64,000 nucleotides of DNA from JAIVJZ01 sp036386515 (GTDB lineage Bacteria > Acidobacteriota > Blastocatellia > Pyrinomonadales > Pyrinomonadaceae), in NCBI GenBank assembly GCA_036386515.1, contig DASVVO010000048.1, positions 1-64,000 on the forward strand, read 5' to 3'. Shown one piece after another: positions 59,586-64,000 of this stretch; positions within the stretch are counted from its first letter, which is position 1; every line of letters begins with the position of its first letter. Below the pieces are notes generated by a model. It was not told the DNA's origin. It worked only from the letters and a program-made list of their open reading frames with translations, and did no database searches. The position numbers and the translations under genes are program-made.

Positions 59586-60961
59586 TATCTTGCGAGCAGG
59601 AGACGCAGGTCGCGGACGTTGGTGCCGGTTGCGCCGGTGGTGACGGCGTCGCCGAGGGCGGCGAAAAAGGTGTGGGCGTCGCTCGCGGCCAGAAATTGTT
59701 GTGCGTCGAGCGAGAGCGCGCGGGCGCGTGCGAGCGTCGTGTCGTCGCATAACGCACCGGCCGCCGGACTGTTGCCGTCGATGCCGTCCGTGCCCGCGCT
59801 CAACGCGACGAGAGGCGTGGCGTCGCCGGACGACGAGCGCGCCGCCGCGTGAGCTTCCATCTCGAACGCGCAACGCAAGACCGTCTCGGCGTTGCGCCCA
59901 CCGATACCCGCGCCGCGCACCGGGCATGAAAACTCGCCGCCGGAAATCAAGCACACCGCGTGCCCTCCCTCCCGCCGTCGCAAATCCAACAGACGCGAGA
60001 CCAGTAACCCCGCGCCTTCCGCAACCTCCTGCTCCGACACGTCGCGTGCAACCTCGACCGTGAAGCCGAGCGCGGCGGCGGCATCGGCCGCACGCGCCAG
60101 CGCGTCTTCGTTATCGAGCAGCGTTTGATGACGGCGCAACGCGGCGCGATGCGTCTCCGCCGTCGGGCGGCGCGGTCGCTCGACGGCGCGCAGAATCGAG
60201 GCGGGGAGGCGCGCGGCGAGTTGGTAACGATCAACGATCCCGGACGCATCGTGCGACTTATCCGGGAAAGAGAAAGTGGGGCCGGAAGCGACGTTGTAAG
60301 GCTCATCGCGTTTCGTGTCGGAGATGATAAGCGAAATTTGCGCGGCGCGTGCGGCGCGTGCGGCGAGGCCGCCGCCTTTCACCGACGAGAACGCGCGCCG
60401 CACGGAGTTGATCTCGTTGATGCTCGCGCCGCAAGAGACCAGAGCGCGATTTGCCGCGCGCAACTCATCGAGCGTGATCGATTCTTCGCACGGCCATTCG
60501 AGCATCGCGGAGCCGCCGCCGGAGATGAGGAAGATGACGAGCGCGTGCGGCGCGGCGGCCTCGGCCGCACGCAACAGGGCGAAGGCCGCGCTCGCCGCTT
60601 CGAGGCTCGACTCATTCGGCAGCGGGTGGCCGCCCGCGAACACCTGCCAACGCCCGGACAAGCTGAGGCTCAGAGGCGGCGCGGAGACGACTCCGCCCAT
60701 GAGCGCGTCGCCCAGCACTTCATCTAGGGCGGAGGCCATCGCCCCGGCCGCTTTGCCGAAGGCGATCGAGTAGATGGCGAGCGGCTGTGTGTTCAGATTG
60801 AATTCGGTGTCGAGGATGTTGAGCCGCGCGTCGGCGAAGTTGAGCGCGCGGCGGACGGCGGCGTGTGCGTCCAGGTTGGCGAGCGTGGCGTCGAAGATGG
60901 AGCGCGCGGCGCGGCGCAGAGAGTCTTGAGCGTTCAAAGCAAATCGGTCAAACTCAGTCAA
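59585..60961 (-). CDS. Glycerate 2-kinase (GckA/MOFRL family)
   Basis: A 458-residue kinase forming 2-phosphoglycerate from glycerate and ATP. The N-terminal DUF4147 domain has SIFDATLANLDAHAAVRRAL, IAFGKAAGAM and LVIFLISGGGSAML. The C-terminal MOFRL domain has VCLISGGEFSCPV, GGRNAETVL and SAGTDGIDGNSPAAGA. The start is taken as TTG at 60961, which overlaps the comEA-like stop by eight bases; an ATG at 61057 would lengthen it with non-family residues. It shares a strand with the comEA-like gene but the functions look unrelated. Confidence 0.92.
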   Translation of the reverse strand: MTEFDRFALNAQDSLRRAARSIFDATLANLDAHAAVRRALNFADARLNILDTEFNLNTQPLAIYSIAFGKAAGAMASALDEVLGDALMGGVVSAPPLSLSLSGRWQVFAGGHPLPNESSLEAASAAFALLRAAEAAAPHALVIFLISGGGSAMLEWPCEESITLDELRAANRALVSCGASINEINSVRRAFSSVKGGGLAARAARAAQISLIISDTKRDEPYNVASGPTFSFPDKSHDASGIVDRYQLAARLPASILRAVERPRRPTAETHRAALRRHQTLLDNEDALARAADAAAALGFTVEVARDVSEQEVAEGAGLLVSRLLDLRRREGGHAVCLISGGEFSCPVRGAGIGGRNAETVLRCAFEMEAHAAARSSSGDATPLVALSAGTDGIDGNSPAAGALCDDTTLARARALSLDAQQFLAASDAHTFFAALGDAVTTGATGTNVRDLRLLLAR

Positions 60962-61397
60962 CGGTGACGAAGGCGCGCAAGGCCGCGAAGCGTCGCTCGC
61001 TGATGCCGCGCACGATGATGAGATGTTCGACGCGGCGAAACGCTCCGTGCCGCTCACGGTGTTCGACGATGCGGGCGGCCAGCCCCGCGCCGATGCCGGG
61101 CAGACGCTCCAACTCCGCGCGCGAAGCGGTGTTGAGATTGATGAGCGTCTCGGCCGGGGCGGGCGGCGCGGGCGCGAGTCCGGAAGTTGTGAGACTACTC
61201 ACATCTCCGGCGCGGCGGGGCAACTTAACACACGAAGAGACGCATGCGAACATGAGCGCGTGGCATAACAACACAAGCGGGAGAAAGCGCGTGCGCCGCT
61301 CTGCCGGGCGTTGCTTGCGAGCTTCAAAATGTTGAGCGTTCAAGGCTTTAACGGCCTCTGAAACAGGAATGCAAAACTTTGCCGCCAAGATGTGCAA
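60954..61397 (-). CDS. ComEA-like helix-hairpin-helix protein
   Basis: A 147-residue protein with a hydrophobic export or anchor segment (FLPLVLLCHALMFACVSSC, possibly a lipoprotein signal), a Pro/Ala linker, and a C-terminal double HhH domain (LINLNTASRAELERLPGIGAGLAARIVEHR in parts, ending HLIIVRGISERRFAAL). ComEA binds incoming DNA in the periplasm and passes it to ComEC, whose gene ends 2.1 kb upstream. The first 40 residues before the hydrophobic segment are long for a signal peptide, so the true start may be internal. Confidence 0.85.
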   Translation of the reverse strand: MHILAAKFCIPVSEAVKALNAQHFEARKQRPAERRTRFLPLVLLCHALMFACVSSCVKLPRRAGDVSSLTTSGLAPAPPAPAETLINLNTASRAELERLPGIGAGLAARIVEHRERHGAFRRVEHLIIVRGISERRFAALRAFVTVD

Positions 61398-61445
61398 AAT
61401 GCTAGAAGTCCAAAGTTGTCAGGAACTTGTAACGCCAAAAAGCGA

Positions 61446-61481
61446 TTTTTCCACAGGGTTTTCCACAGTAACTGTGGAAAA
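61446..61481. promoter_or_regulatory. Cluster of TTTTCCACAG boxes with a 23-bp palindrome
   Basis: TTTTTCCACAGG at 61446 is followed by TTTTCCACAG-TAA-CTGTGGAAAA (61459-61481), an exact palindrome. Each copy is close to the DnaA box core TTTTCCACA. It lies in the roughly 200-bp gap between ftsK and the comEA-like gene and could bind DnaA or a dimeric regulator. Confidence 0.6.
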
Positions 61482-61607
61482 GTTGCCGGAACGATGTTTC
61501 GCTGGAGGAATCGCGGGTTTCGGCGCGCGAATCGCACCGCGAGAGAGTCGCGCCTCAGCGCGTTGCTTTTTAGTTCGCGCCCCGAAATCCTTGATTCCTC
61601 CGTCCCG

Positions 61608-64000
<2,393 letters not shown>

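Noticed and set aside
61446..61481. Chromosomal replication origin
   Set aside because: The DnaA-like boxes are few, there is no AT-rich unwinding region, and no dnaA or dnaN gene is near, so only a regulatory cluster is claimed.

Overview
The window is GC-rich bacterial DNA whose gene content fits an Acidobacteriota genome, probably class Blastocatellia. This is an inference from the combination of type IV pilus genes, YVTN beta-propellers, DUF1800/DUF1501 pairs, a SCO1/cytochrome c cluster and many large word-repeat hairpins between genes; no rRNA or tRNA marker is present to prove it.

Left chromosomal part (1-32057). A secreted redox cluster (beta-propeller, SCO1, cytochrome c fused to a substrate-binding protein) ends at a strong terminator. 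Next come the minus-strand type IV pilus genes pilB, a basic secreted protein, pilT and pilC; a TPR protein; queC and queE for 7-deazaguanine synthesis; an ECF sigma/anti-sigma pair; an acyl-CoA synthetase; an M28 peptidase; DUF1800 and DUF1501 proteins; a second beta-propeller; birA; a carboxymuconolactone decarboxylase-family gene with an in-frame TGA that looks like a selenocysteine codon; a glycosyltransferase; an acetyltransferase; coaX; a hypothetical gene; and an RlmD/RumA-type RNA methyltransferase.

Mobile element (32058-55795, 23,738 bp). A complete Tn7-like transposon sits in the last codons of the methyltransferase gene. Its ends are exact: 25-bp imperfect terminal inverted repeats (TGT...ACA), repeated internal sites resembling TnsB-binding sites at both ends, and a perfect 5-bp target duplication (GATGT). 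Removing the element and one duplication copy restores the methyltransferase reading frame and a 17-bp palindrome at the insertion point. The transposition genes are dispersed. A TnsE-like gene lies at the left end. A DEDDy exonuclease-tnsC-tniQ operon is in the middle. tnsA2-tnsA1-tnsB is at the right end, and tnsA2 has lost the catalytic residues. Cargo includes a PD-(D/E)XK/HEPN/HNH gene trio, a TPR-HTH-receiver regulator divergent from a small secreted peptide gene, a class III cyclase-like gene with a partner, a GmrSD-like DUF262 protein, a two-helix ion channel and four separate proteins with an RNxxxH HEPN motif. Between the tnsC and tnsB modules is an AT-richer run of three integron gene cassettes with attC sites at 47465, 48128 and 49143. 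No integron integrase is in view. Much of the cargo looks like defence functions, but none is a textbook system.

Right chromosomal part (55796-64000). The displaced 3' tail of the methyltransferase gene is followed by comEC (preceded by three 23-bp tandem repeats), a cupin, a glycerate 2-kinase, a ComEA-like gene and the C-terminal part of an FtsK/SpoIIIE translocase that runs off the window.

No CRISPR array, Cas gene, tRNA or rRNA was seen. All functional calls rest on reading motifs; no database search was possible.
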